A stretch of DNA of 64,000 nt from Astropecten irregularis (GCA_963971285.1 OZ020249.1:9598256-9662255), one strand, 5' to 3'; counted from the first letter of the stretch, positions 41,201 to 52,322 are shown. The notes: generated by a model from the sequence alone, not told the origin. Made by a program: numbers and translations.

Positions 41201-44200
41201 AGCGTTATTAGACTGCTGTTAGAAGAAACAAACACTCAAAGACAAAAAGCGGTGTGTGCGCGTGGTTTCATGGCTTCTGACTGCCAAACGAACAAAGATA
41301 ATTGAATATTGGAAACACCACCGATGTAGGGCTAGATGGCTCAGTTGGTAAGAGTGTTTTTTAATTACTTAAAATTCATCCAGTCAGTTTCCCTTTTGAT
41401 TATTTGATGATAACAAAAAAGAAAGTTCATAGAGTTTTATTTCATCCATGTTCATCCTTAAAATTCCCAGAGCTTTTGCCAGATTAAAGGGTGAGAATAT
41501 ACATGTATATCAGTTATCTATACCAAAAATAAAAAAATTGGTAAAAAGGTTGCTGTGGGTTTTAGGTTTCATGAGTTTTCGAGACAATGCAATGATGCTG
41601 ATAGAAAATGAGGATGATGACTAAAAATGAATGCCGACCACAACCAAATCCCATTTAAATTCATGCCAAAAAATAAAGAAGGCATTTAGTACCTCAGTTG
41701 GAAGGAGGGGTATTTCGCAATCAACCTGAGGAAGGTAGGTGACTGACTCCATAAAGTCTCTACCGTCCATGAGCACAGTATAGAATGGCTCATTGAGCTA
41801 TCATGGGTCGGGTCAGGGGTTGAAGGTCAGCAAATGAGGGGTCAAAGGTCAATAGGTAAGGGTTAGAGTATAGACCTTTCTTTTGTTTACAAACATTGGC
41901 TGCTGGTTGGCATGGGCGGCCAAATTGTTGCAAAACATTTACGTCTTCTCGAAAGACGGCGTGACCAAATTCAACATTTTGACAAACTGTCCATACCTGT
42001 ACAAAATACATACCAGCATTGCTTGTGTTGTTTCCATTACATTCAGCAATATCTTTTAATGTTTATGAAATGTTGTGTACAAATTGGGTAGAATATGTGG
42101 TAATTTTTTATGCCTGGCTTTGATGGCTCGCCATAGTTTCCGCCATGCTGGTTGGCAAAAACTCGGTCTGTGACATTGAAAAAAAAGGTCTATAGAACGG
42201 CTCATGAAGCTATGGGGCGGGTCAAGGGTTGAAGGTCAGGAAGGTCAGAGGTCAATAGGTAGGACAAGTATGGGGTCATGCAGCTGGGAAGACCCCTAAC
42301 CTATGCACAGATGTAACGGCAAAGTAATCAAACAGCAATGTTTGGCATAAAGAAAATGTCAAACAGTAGCCAAATAAAAACCTGATCATAATCATGCAGA
42401 CTACTTTTAACTGGCTCTAGATCTTGGCAAAGAAATGCTGAGCCAATGAATCGTTATTCCATTCTGCTTTGTGATGTGGAATTTTTTACCTACAAATAGA
42501 ACTTGGCATTCATCGTTCAATACACTTCATGATAGGAAGATGCTTGATTATTAAGGAGAGAAACTTAGATACTGGTCGGGTCCAGTCACTGAAAAGCCCG
42601 GCCAGGCCTGGGCCTTTTTCAGGCCTGGAATCCTTCTCTTGCTAGCTCTGAACTTCACAACAATAGAGCTGCTTAACATCAATCAAGCCGGGCTTCTAAA
42701 TACTGCCCATGATCAATGTAGATTCAATCTGTCAATCTGATATAAAATGCAAACTATGATCCAGGACACAGCAGGGGCTTGAAGTTGATAGTTCAAGGCT
42801 AGGGATTATAGAAGCCCAAGAGCCCAGGCAAAGCCCAGGCCTGGTCAGGCTTTTCAACTATGATCCAGAACACAACAGGGGCTTGAAGTTGATAGTTCAA
42901 GGCTAGGGACTATAGAAGCCCAAGAGCTCAGGCAAAGCCCAGGCCTGGCCAGGTTTTTCAACTATAATCCAGAACACAACAGGGGCTTGAAGTTGATAGT
43001 TCAAGGCTGGGGATTATAAAAGCCCAAGAGCCCAGGCAAAGCCCTGGCCTGGCTAGGTTTTTCAACTATAATCCAGGACACAACAGGGACCTGAAGTTGA
43101 TAGTTCAAGGATAGGGATTATAGAAGCCCAAGACCCCAGGCAAAGCCAAGGCCTGGCCAGGCTTTTCAACTATGATCCAGGACACAACAGTGACCTGGAG
43201 ATGATAGATGATAGTTCAAGGCTAGGGATTATAGAAGCCCAAGAGTCGGGGCAATGCCCAGGCCTGGCCAGGCTTTTCAACTATAATCCAGGACACAACA
43301 GGGGCTTGAAGGTGATAGTTCAAGGCTGGGGATTATAGAAGCCCAAGAGTCCGGGCAAAGCCCTGGCCTGGTCAGGCTTTTCAACTATGATCCAGGACAC
43401 AAAGATGATAGTTCAAGGCTAGGGATTAAAGAAGCCCAAGAGCCCAGGCAAAGCCCAGGCCTGGTCAGGCTATTCAACTATGATCCAGAACACAATAGGG
43501 GCTTGAAGTTAACAGTTCAAGGCTTAGAAGCCCAAGCGCCCGGCGCGGGCAAAGCCTGGCCTGTACCTCATCTCTGAATCTATATCTGACTGGTGGGATA
43601 TTGATGGATATTCATGTACACTTGAGCAAGTTCCCTGGATTTTCAGAGAATTATGCAGCTTGAGCTTTTCCAATGGCCAATTACTGACCAGTCGACTTTG
43701 AAACAGTGAAGAATAAAACTGAAGATTAAGGATATGATAAGATTAAACCAATAAGCCAGGGGCATTTGGGATTAAGGGATCAATGAGAGCTCATCAACTT
43801 ACCTGGTTGTCACGGTGCATTTCTTTAATCCATGATTCAGGAGCCTGTATTGAGGGAAATAACAAAAATGAATAAATGTGTCAAATATAAAGAGAAAAAT
43901 AATGCAGGTCGAAGAGAAAATGGTCGGCCAAGTCCATGAAAAACGTATCTTCAGCCAGGGTTTTGCATATGCTGCGGAAAAGAAAAGCGATTTTACAGAA
44001 ATAACTCCATCCGCAACGCAGCAGTGAAAATAAGAAGTCAAATTTGTTTTAAAGGTAATATCATACTTTGGTTTTTGTCACAGAAATACAGATTTATGGG
44101 CAAAAATATCAAGGAAGATACAGTAAAAGTCATCTGTGAAAATTTCAGTTCCATACGGTGCCCACTTTATGAGAAAACAGTGAAAAACGGCCACAGTATT

Positions 44201-47200
44201 TCTTAAGTCTTTTCTCTTTTATTTTTGATCTTTTAAAAGATCAAAAAGATTTTCGGTTGTTGTTTTACTAATTTCTGGATAAATGCACCATTTCAGGCGG
44301 AAATATTTTAACGGTATGTTTCTACCAGCACCATCTTCATACCCTGTAAGTTATACATAAATCTGTGAACATTTCTGTTTTGGTTTCTTAATACCAAAGT
44401 ATGATACTACCTTTAAAAAATGCTGAGTGAAATGATCTTTTCCGGTAGATAAAAAAACCCTTAATACTCCAGCTGTGCCGGCACGTCTTTTTCCGCGTTT
44501 CGTCCGCTGGCATTATGAGCAATGTAGCTGTTGATGTTTATTCATCACACCTTTTGTCGACATAACAAAGGATTACAGGGAGTCCATGCTCATTAACTGG
44601 GCAATGCTTGAGTGCACTGTCCAGGAAGTCTGCAGATTCCCACTGTCCTTGGCAACGGCAGACCGAACAGGAATACTGCAGACTAGCCGTGACAGAACGC
44701 GTAGTCAATTTGGGGACAGCGCCTTAGTTTAACCAGACCAGGGGCAGTTTCATAGAGCTGCTTTAAAGCACAACATTTTCTTTAGCATGACAAGCCTTCC
44801 TAGATTAAACAGGCTTACCAACCAAATGTTCTTTGATGTTTATACGGCTTTTGACTTGTATTTGGAAATTGTTTGAAGAGCAAAACATTCACAGCGTGTT
44901 AAATTCGCTAAAACAACTGTTTTAACCCGATCGGTTTTAGCAATATGTGTCTGGACGCTCTTAAACAGTTATTTATCTAAAACAGATCGGTTTTATCCGC
45001 CGCTAAAACACCAAAGTTAAAACTGCTCGGGAGGAGGGTTTAGCGCTTAAAACCGATCAAGTTTACTGCTAAAACGCTGTTGGGACAGAATAACTTTCCG
45101 ACATCCTGTTTCAGTGCAGAGAAGCCTGGCAGCTGGTTACGTAACACATGATGTGGCGCGCTTGTTTATATTCAACACACAGATAAATCCGCGCGCTTTT
45201 TTTTATAATTGGAAGCCCGTACGGGGTCAAGGAAAGTGCATGACCCATTAAAACCAAAAATAAAACTGTAAACTGTAAACAGTAAAACGCTGTATGGACG
45301 CAACAGAATTTTAACTAATACGACTTACCCCTCGCGGTTGCTGAGCGGTTTAACTCAATTCGTTTTAAATACAGGGCTGTCTGAACGTACCCAAGGAGTT
45401 TTGGCTGGCATACTGATTTAAATTTACAAATGTTTTTGGTGCTTAAGCAAATTTTGGTGCTTAAGCAGCTCTATGAAATTGGACCCAGATAAAACCTCCC
45501 TTACCTTAGCCTTTTCGTCCCAGCCTATAATGACGCCCCTGTAGCCCCAGATCTTGTGCCGTATAACTTGACCGATCCGATACTTGACGTTTGCGGGTCT
45601 GGGAGTTCGAGGCTCAGTGGATTCTAAAAGTGAAAACCAAAGAAATAATACACAAATCTTAATAAAATGAAGAGAAAAAAAATATGTGACTTGCTCTGTG
45701 AAAATGAGGCACAAGTTTGAATAACGTTTAACTACATGGCGTATTTATGAACTTGATTTTTTAGGAAAGTGAGAGTGATCACTCTCCTCCGCTCTCCTTA
45801 ATGTTTTCCAAGGAGAACGGGAAAAAATGAGCTCCTTAACAATTTAAGGAGAGCTGCGCTTTTTCAAAACATTACATAATTTTTCCAGCTAACATAAGCC
45901 CTGTATGGAAATACACAAATAGTAATATATATTTTTTATAATCTTTTTCAACAGGACAAGCAAAAGTTTTCCGATGTACATGTACCAGACAAATGCGAAT
46001 AAAACTTGGTTTAGCAAGAGCAAACTGCTCTCTTAATTCACTAGTAATGAGTAGGTCCTATATGTTGATTTAAAGGTAGTATCATACTTTGGTTTTTATC
46101 AAAGAAATACAGATTCATGGGCAAAAATACCAAGACAGATACAATAACAGTCATCTGTGAAAATTTCAGTCCCAAACGTTGCCCACTTTTTGAAAAAAAA
46201 CAGTGAAAAACAGCCACAGTATTTCTTAAGTCTTTTCTCTTTTGTTGTTTTACTATTTTCTGGATAAATACACAATTTCAGGCAAAAACTTTTAACAGTA
46301 TGTTTCTATCACCACCATCTTCATACCCTGAAAGTTATACGTAAATCTGTGAGAATGTCTGTTTTGGTTTCTTACCAAAGTATGATACTACCTTTAAGAA
46401 GTTGGATTTGCAGAGCAAACTTTTTGTTAGTGAGAGCAAATCACTCTCCTTAATTCTCTAGATGTTGATTTAAGGAGAACGATTTGCAGCTCTCCTTACT
46501 TTTATTTAAATGAAGGCCTGGACTATTTACAAATAGCCTGGGCTTCTGTTTCGTAAATGCCCATAGTAGGATCTTAAAGGGTTTCATGCAGTGCTTTTTT
46601 TTCAGTCCTGTTATTTTATTGCCTTCAGACAGAGAATATACTGACAGATAATGAATGGCAAGTCTTATTTTGGTTCCAAACCAGCAGTTGGTTTTCATTT
46701 TAATGGCTTTGCAAAATGGGAGAGTTTCATGAATACTCATGTGGAGAACCAACAGCCAAAATATAATGAAAAAACATAAACAAATGAATTAGGCAAACTT
46801 TCCCCACAGAAATGGTTTGGCAAAAATATTACACCTTCTGTTGAGTGAAAGGAACAGATTCAGCACACAAAACCTATTGAGGAGGAAAAGGTCTGTCAGA
46901 AAACCTATAAAACAACCCCAACTTTTTGTGCACAAATAAATTGGTTACTGCTCTCAAATACCCAGATGACATCACAGTTTTGCTCATGATTATGGAAATT
47001 CTAATTAGCATACAAACCAAAAAACCTGTTGTTAACCCTGAAACAGTGTGAGGAAGTGTGTAAAATCACAGGCCCTATATACCAATTTCTAATTGGCACA
47101 TGTTAAAGCCATAATATTCCTATTGCACAGACCCTCTAATGTGACTTCCCTATGGTAATGTAAATTTGGAGTGTACGTACTTGCAAAATGGCCGCTATTG

Positions 47201-48466
47201 TCTTCGTACTGAAGCACTTCTACTGCTGGTGACTCGCCAAGTCCTGTTTCGTCCTCAGCGGTATTCGGGTAAACGTACTTCTCAAAGCTCAGCCTTCCCT
47301 TGAAATACTCGAGGGCGTTGTCATAGCAATCCCTCCAAGCTTTAACGGAGAGGAACTCATTCTTCCATCTCGTCAGTTTTACCATCAAACTTGAAAGGAC
47401 GAAGACATAAAAAAGGACGAAATTTAATAAAGAAAAGTTGCATTTTTTAAAGATACTATCATACACCTACAGGTACATTGCTAACATACCGCAACAGAAA
47501 TCTCCACAGATTTACGTATAACTTACAGGGTATAAAGGTGGTGATGGTAAAAACAAACCGTTAAAATTTGTCTGCCTGAAATGCTGTATTTATCCAGAAA
47601 ACTTAAAGTAAAACTAATGACCAAAAACAATTTTGATCTTGGAAAATGAAAAATAACGGTGAAATGATTTATAAAAACTATGGCCGTTTTTCACTGGAAA
47701 TTTCACAGATGACTGTTACTGTATCTTTCTTGATGTTTGCCAATGAATCTGTATTTTTTGACAAAACCATAAATTAAACAATGAATGGGACAATTATATT
47801 ATTTGGTATTTAAGCGCCATGGCCTAGTAGTCTGGTTTGTTGTACTCAAGGTCTTGTGATTAATCTACAGGATTCAAATCCAGCCATGGGTTGTTGGGGC
47901 TTGTGTCCTTGGGCAAGACACTTTGTCACATATTGCTCCTCTTCACTCAGGAGTAAATGGGTACCTGTGAGGGTAGTGATGGCTTTGTGCATGATTAACC
48001 TACGTGCGCCATACAGCAGCCAGGGCTGTATACTTCCCTAGGAGTTGAGATGGTTTCAATGGTTTCAGGAAACAATTTCACCAAACTCATCGTAACTTAC
48101 TATCAATCTTAGGACAATTGCAGGATTGCATTGCAGGATGGGCTATCCTTTGTAACTCAAGTTACGATCCGTTAAAGATGTTTCCCTTTAATCGACCCCA
48201 TGAGTGCTAATTTGTACAAGTATTTAACCAGGAACAATTACAAAAAATATCTTTTGAACACCCTTTAAGTGGATAATTAGCCTATCATTATCATAAAATG
48301 AAAGAAATTTTTCCAGCCATTTAGGAAAGTGCAGTATATAATACCTTTGTAAATTGTGTGTCCTTTCCGTGTTGCTAACTGGCTTCCATTGCGTGATGAT
48401 AAACTGCAGGGGTACAATCAGTAACAACAGGCTAAGCTGGAGTAATGCGGCGTGGTTTACTGGCAT
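38197..48466 (-). CDS. Secretory-type YccV/HspQ-like domain protein (six exons, 233 residues)
   Basis: Exons on the minus strand: 48345-48466, 47181-47389, 45505-45623, 43803-43844, 40814-40924, 38197-38295. They sum to 702 nt with every phase matching and GT-AG at each junction. The N-terminus (ALLQLSLLLLIVPLQFII) is a signal peptide or membrane anchor. Residues ~110-205 form a YccV-like (hemimethylated-DNA-binding, HspQ) domain: YRIGQVIRHKIWGYRGVIIGWD, then HWKDMPNYSILVDTRDR and TYVPQENIEII. The C-terminus NQYFEKFDGTRYLARPWLKKIYP is a tail seen in animal members. Bacterial HspQ binds hemimethylated DNA and modulates Lon/ClpXP proteolysis; FBXO21 carries the same fold. The animal secretory form has no established function that I know. 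It is convergent with NSUN4. Confidence 0.85.
38296..39540 (-). other. YccV-like gene intron 5, non-repetitive part
   Basis: AT-rich intronic sequence. Two related stretches around 38690-38960 (both with CATGATGTCATC-type text and AATGATTCTT) suggest an old internal duplication. No exon seen. Confidence 0.45.
39541..40745. repeat. Intronic minisatellite, 21-bp unit with ~170-bp higher-order repeats
   Basis: The unit is CAAGGCAATGACCAGGGGCA plus one base. Runs of it fill 39550-40050 and 40600-40745. Between about 40055 and 40600, a higher-order unit of ~170 bp (GCACTGTTTTCACTGGCTTT ... CCCGGGGGATCCAAGC) repeats about three to four times. Unit length divisible by three keeps frames open on both strands. 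It lies inside the last intron of the YccV-like gene, so coding is very unlikely. Confidence 0.85.
40814..40924 (-). CDS. YccV-like gene, exon 5
   Basis: 37 codons between a TTACAG acceptor and a GTAAAA donor, phase 0 on both sides. HWKDMPNYSILVDTRDRMDP then QTTYVPQENIEIIRNTK is the second half of the YccV-like beta barrel; the P-x-Y-x-V/I-L-V-D and YV-x-QENL patterns are family hallmarks. Confidence 0.9.
40925..41870 (-). other. YccV-like gene intron 4, unremarkable part
   Basis: No exon or repeat family recognised between exon 5 and the MITE at 41871. A short tRNA-like start (GGCTAGATGGCTCAGTTGGTAAGAG near 41332-41352) is not followed by a B box and may be a truncated SINE. Confidence 0.4.
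41871..42192. mobile_element. MITE with TAGACCTTTCTTTTG ends (second copy)
   Basis: The ends are TAGACCTTTCTTTTG and, inverted, TAGACCTTTTTTTTC. The inner part matches 3171-3494 in opposite orientation, including GACGGCGTGACCAAATTC. It is flanked by partly duplicated host text (GGGTCAAGGGTTGAAGGTCA) on each side. Confidence 0.75.
42193..42755. other. YccV-like gene intron 4, no gene recognised
   Basis: The stretch leads into the tandem repeats at 42756. Fragments such as GGCCAGGCCTGGGCC near 42600 appear to be an outlying degenerate unit. Confidence 0.4.
42756..43565. repeat. Intronic tandem repeat, ~90-120-bp units
   Basis: About eight degenerate head-to-tail units. Each contains CTATGATCCAGGACACAACA, TTGATAGTTCAAGGCTAGGG and GCCCAAGAGCCCAGGCAAAG, ending in GGCCTGGCCAGGCTTTTCAA. 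One late unit is shortened. It lies in intron 4 of the YccV-like gene, close to exon 4. Confidence 0.85.
43803..43844 (-). CDS. YccV-like gene, exon 4 (42-nt micro-exon)
   Basis: Fourteen codons (APESWIKEMHRDNQ) between AATACAG and GTAAGT, phase 0 on both sides. The peptide bridges GWDEKAK of exon 3 and HWKDMPNY of exon 5, as required by the YccV-like fold (W.kem....Q...PfY). Confidence 0.85.
44049..44416. mobile_element. TTAA-type MITE (family T1)
   Basis: TTAAAGGTAATATCATACTT to the complementary end plus TTAA, in the orientation opposite to the copy at 37694. The inner GATCTTTTAAAAGATC palindrome is intact. It lies in intron 3 of the YccV-like gene. Confidence 0.88.
44417..44750. other. 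YccV-like gene intron 3, no gene recognised
   Basis: Nothing recognisable beyond mixed-composition sequence. No exon-like frame with splice sites. Confidence 0.4.
44751..45486. mobile_element. Inverted-repeat element related to the one at 3038-3596
   Basis: The left end GGGGCAGTTTCATAGAGCTG and the right end CAGCTCTATGAAATTGGACC are inverted, with TTAAGCAAATTTTGGTGCTT inside the right arm. A second inverted-repeat segment rich in AAAACCGATC / GATCGGTTTT lies inside (about 44895-45395). It abuts exon 3 of the YccV-like gene. Confidence 0.65.
45505..45623 (-). CDS. YccV-like gene, exon 3
   Basis: 119 nt from a TTTTAG acceptor to a GTAAGG donor. After a linker (STEPRTPRPANV) it encodes KYRIGQVIRHKIWGYRGVII then GWDEKAK, the first strands of the YccV/HspQ barrel with the G-Q-V-x-x-H and Y-x-G-V-I-x-G-W-D motifs. 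Confidence 0.9.
46070..46397. mobile_element. TTAA-type MITE (family T1)
   Basis: Intact TTAAAGG...CCTTTAA ends. The central GATC palindrome is deleted, so this copy is shorter (328 bp). It lies in intron 2 of the YccV-like gene, between two stretches (near 45780 and 46440) sharing GAGAGCAAATCACTCTCC-type text. Confidence 0.85.
47181..47389 (-). CDS. YccV-like gene, exon 2
   Basis: 209 nt, acceptor TTTCAAG, donor GTACGT. Encodes a Trp- and aromatic-rich segment (LTRWKNEFLSVKAWRDCYDN, FEKYVYPNTAEDETG) preceding the YccV-like domain. Phase 2 in and phase 1 out agree with the neighbouring exons. Confidence 0.8.
47447..47775. mobile_element. Decayed TTAA-type MITE (family T1)
   Basis: Diverged copy with TAAAGATACTATCATACACC at the left and a recognisable interior (GATGACTGTTACTGTATCTTTC). 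The right terminus has decayed to ACCATAAATTAAAC. It lies in intron 1 of the YccV-like gene. Confidence 0.7.
47815..48060 (+). mobile_element. tRNA-related SINE with conserved central domain
   Basis: The head GCGCCATGGCCTAGTAGTCT and a degenerate B box GGATTCAAATCC are followed by the central GTGTCCTTGGGCAAGACACTTT...GGAGTAAATGGGTACCTGTG. I know this sequence from SINEs of several marine invertebrates. No poly-A tail is visible. It is followed by a piece of the CATCGTAACTTACTATCAAT repeat (48066-48170). Confidence 0.7.
48345..48466 (-). CDS. YccV-like gene, exon 1 (signal peptide)
   Basis: It starts at the ATG at 48466 and reaches a GTATTA donor at 48344, phase 2. Encodes a 20-residue hydrophobic stretch (LLQLSLLLLIVPLQFII) soon after Met with a His-Ala before it, then the polar WKPVSNTERTHNLQ. 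It is either a cleaved signal peptide or a type II anchor. No upstream in-frame ATG was noted before the MITE at 48533. Confidence 0.75.
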
Positions 48467-48532
48467 TGTAGCGTCGTCAGTCTATAAAATCACAAACAGA
48501 AAGTCAAATTGTAAAATAGTCATCCCACCAAG

Positions 48533-48975
48533 GGGCCGTCCATAAAGTATGTACGCACGAAATGCCGACTTTTTTTACCCCCCCCTCCCCCTCTGTACGC
48601 AAGGCGTACGCAATGGTCCCAACCCCCCTCCCCCCCTGTACGCATACGCATTTCACATTAGGTTTTTCACTTCTCGTGGTACCTTGCTTTAGCATCATTA
48701 ATATAATATGTCACAATAATCCGGGCCGGTACCGTTATTGGGACGTCACTTTCAAATTTTGAAATGAATGACTAAAGTGAAACAGGTTCTTATACATTTA
48801 CAGACGTATTTTAATATTTTTTATCACATTAAATAGGAAAAAAACAAATAAATCCTGGTGCTTTTTCTTGTTTGTTTCCCTCTCTTTTCGCGCGAAATGA
48901 TTACGCAAATTTTTCGTTTGCGATAACAACCCCCCCCCCCCCTCCCTCCGTGCGTACGTACTTTATGGACGGCCC
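48533..48975. mobile_element. MITE with GGGCCGTCCATAAAGTA ends, copy 2
   Basis: The ends are GGGCCGTCCATAAAGTATGT and, inverted, GGGCCGTCCATAAAGTACGT. CCAAG occurs on both sides (48528-48532 and 48976-48980), a possible 5-bp target duplication. The inner ATAATCCGGGCCGGTACCGT is the inverse of text in the 30612 copy. It lies 67 bp upstream of the YccV-like start codon, so it may affect that promoter. Confidence 0.75.
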
Positions 48976-49107
48976 CCAAGTTGAGGCATGACTTATGACA
49001 GTATCCCTGTTACTACATCAGTGAACTCACACCATTCATTATCACTTACTTGATATGCTGCACATTTGCCGAACATTCTTCAAATGAGAATGAAGTTAAT
49101 CTGCTCC

Positions 49108-49477
49108 TTAAAAGTAGTATCATACTTTGGTACGAAACCAGAACAGAAATGTTCACAGATTTACGTATTATAACTTTTACAGGGTATGAATTTGGTGGTG
49201 GTAGAAACATACCGTTAAAATTTGTCTGCCTGAAATGGTGTATTTATCCAGAAATTAGTAAAACAACATCCAAAAATCTTTTTGATCTTTTAAAAGATGA
49301 AAAATAAAAGAGAAAAGACTTAAGAAATACTGTGGCTGCTTTTCACTGTTTTCTCAAAAAGTGGCCACCGTATGGGACTGAAATTTTCACAGATTAATTT
49401 TACTGTATCTTCCTTGATATTTTTGTCCACGAATCTGTATTTCTTTGACAAAAACCAAAGTATGATATTACCTTTAA
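49108..49477. mobile_element. TTAA-type MITE (family T1)
   Basis: TTAAAAGTAGTATCATACTT to the complementary end and TTAA. Interior typical of the family. Confidence 0.87.
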
Positions 49478-49812
49478 ACAGGGAAATACGAATGGCAATT
49501 TGAAAAGTCATAGATTTGACTTGCAACCCCCCCCCCCCAAAAAAAAATATTAACAAATAAATAAATAAATATAACATAAATAAAATAAATACATATAAAT
49601 AAATAAAACTGAAAATAAAAAACAAAACAAATAAATCTATCAAATTAATTCATTAATTCAATAACAATAATACATAAATACATAGAGATATAAAATGTTA
49701 GGGCAGTATAGAAAAATGTTTACAATATGTTGCAATTTATGCAATAACGTTCAATATGATTTATGCATAAATCTCATTCAGGCCTAAAATTTCAAAAATT
49801 ATTTCTAAAATT

Positions 49813-50165
49813 TTAAAGGTTATATCATACTTTTTTTCAAAGAAATACAGATTCGTGGGCAAGAATATCAGTGAAGATAAGTAACAGTCATCTGTGAAAA
49901 TTTCAGTCCCACACGTTGCCCACTTTTTGAGAAAACAGTGAAAAACAGCCACAGTATTTCTTAAGTCTTTTCTCTTTTATTTTTGATCTTTTAAAAGATC
50001 AAAAAGATTTTCGGTTGTTGTTTTACTAATTTCTGGATAAATACACCATTTCAGACGGAAACATTTTAACGGTATGTTTCTAACACCACCATCTTCATAC
50101 CCTGTAAGCATGGTAAGTTATACATAAATCTGTGAAGATTTCTGTTTCGGTTTCTTACCAAAGTA
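49813..50165. mobile_element. TTAA-type MITE (family T1), right end truncated
   Basis: Starts TTAAAGGTTATATCATACTT. The interior with GATCTTTTAAAAGATC is intact. It ends at TTCTTACCAAAGTAG without the terminal repeat. Confidence 0.8.
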
Positions 50166-50307
50166 GATACGCAATATTTAATATAAACAAAGCTAGACAA
50201 AGCACAACTGGTAAAGTTTTGCACAATACCAGTATAGTGGCCAGTGAGTGAGTGACATGATGTCATCATGGAGCCAGGAAGCCTAGCTCCATGATGACAG
50301 TGACTGA

Positions 50308-52313
50308 TAGTTGCGATGATCGTAACCCTAGGTCTGACCAGGGACTGGGACCTTAGGGTTACGACAAAACTGGTTTAAAAAAATGGGTACGACCTTTTTG
50401 GCCAACTCCTGAAGTACGTTTCCACTTAGTTTTCCACTTTCCAAAATCCAAACACAAAATCTGACTACATGGATCTGATCGGTACTTATCAATGAGTCAT
50501 ATAAAACCACTTTGAATATCGAAAGATCATTTTCTGCAGAAAAAATGACCAAAAACTTACCGAAGGTGTCGTGATTCCCTCCGTTTGCCGTCAGTCGGCC
50601 ATTTTGAATAGTGCGCAGTGCCATCTCGACCAAATTACGTCATGCGCAATGCCGTTTTGGCTGTTCCACCTTTCAAACTCAAACTCGCAGCCCTATGGAG
50701 GGCTCGTATCACGTGCGTTGTACAGTGCTATACACGGCATATCGCATATAGTGTGTGAGCGTGTCCGTCAAATAAATCACAGGTTATTGAATCAGTGACC
50801 AGACCCGTGCGCCGAAACTGCCGAATTAAGTTTTCCGCCGCTCTTCTGATATGACAGGTGAAGAAAAACGTATACGGCGTGATTTGTTTCCGACAACCAA
50901 CACAGGCCGACATCGAACACATGCGAAATCTAAATAAAAATAAAAATATTCTGATCGACCGTCCTTCCAAAGTACCGTAAATCGTCGGCTGATCAGCTTA
51001 TAAATCTTACTTGAATTTCAATTTCAGTATTCAATATTTTGTTCAATTGGCCAAGTAGAAACACTCTTTTCATAATTATACCGAATCTAAAAAAATTATC
51101 GTGAAATCCTTCCGAAACCGACCGACGATCGCATTAAAAAATTAAGACGTACAAACATTGCCCACACCGCAGAGAAAGACAGCCTGGTATCCGCGTGCGT
51201 AATAGCCACAGTTTCAAAGCAAACGTGCACCAGCGAAAGTCTCAATCAGTACGTTACACACGTGCCGTGTGCTTGAAATGAAGTGTATATTGCGCTCGGT
51301 CGGAAGGCCTACCTTTTTGGATCGCGGCCGGCGTCGCTCCACCGTTACGGTCGGTGGCTCACGGCCGGCCGGCTCGGTACAGATTTCGCCGTGGGCTTGA
51401 AATGTTGCGCCTCGGTTGGCACCTTTTTGGATTGCGGCCGGGTTCGTTACCGTATACGGCTCGGTACAGAACTACAGATTTGCAGTAAGAAATTGTGGTT
51501 TTTCCGCAGTGGAATGTTCCGGTGATATTTTTAGGAATATATCCTCATACTGTCCTACCGGGTATGATCATTTTTGGTGTAATTGATGACCGGATATTTT
51601 TTTCAGTCCAGCGTTAATTCCAACCACTGCGCGATCTGTGATGAGGTGGATGACCTTTTTATTCTGTTTGATCATGGATTGGGTCGGCGCCGAGTTTGTG
51701 ACTTGCTAACATTTGTCTGTTTGTGGGACCATTCATAAAGGAAATCATTTGATAATCTTAGCAATTTCCTTTAGTTCATGATGAAAGATTTGAATTGTCA
51801 GCGGCAGCTTGACATGGGCAAACAATGCGGACTTAAAAAAAAAAACCTCCTCCATACTGTATACGATATGCGTGTACACGGCATATCATGCAAAGCGCAC
51901 GTGTTATTCTGGGAACACCCTCCATAGGGCTGCGAGTTTGAGTTTGAAAGGTGGAACAGCCAAACGGCATTGCGCATGACGTAATTTGGTCGAGATGGCA
52001 CACTGCGCACTATTCAAAATGGCCGACTGACGGCAAACGGAGGGAATCTCGACACCTTCGGTAAGTTTTGGGTCATTTTGTCTGCAGAAAATTATCTTTC
52101 GATATTCAAAGTGGTTTTATATGACTCATTGATAAGTACCGATCGGATCCATGTAGTCAGATTTTGTGTTTGGATTTTGGAAAGTGGAAAACTAAGTGGA
52201 AACGTACTTCAGGAGTTGGCCAAAAAGGTCGTACCCATTTTTTTAAACCAGTTTTGTCGTAACCCTAAGGTCCCAGTCCCTGGTCAGACCTAGGGTTACG
52301 ATCATCGCAACTA
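50308..52313. mobile_element. 2.0-kb element with ~450-bp terminal inverted repeats and 9-bp target duplication (Mutator-like signature)
   Basis: TAGTTGCGATGATCGTAACC begins both ends. The arms run 50308 to about 50755 and about 51855 to 52313, and match almost base for base by eye. AGTGACTGA flanks both sides (50299-50307 and 52314-52322), a 9-bp target duplication. The spacer (50760-51850) includes a GC-rich pair of related stretches with CCTTTTTGGATCGCGGCCGG (51312-51331) and CACCTTTTTGGATTGCGGCC (51421 onward). No transposase domain is recognisable, so it looks non-autonomous. Long arms plus a 9-bp duplication are typical of Mutator-like elements. Confidence 0.88.
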
Positions 52314-52322
52314 AGTGACTGA

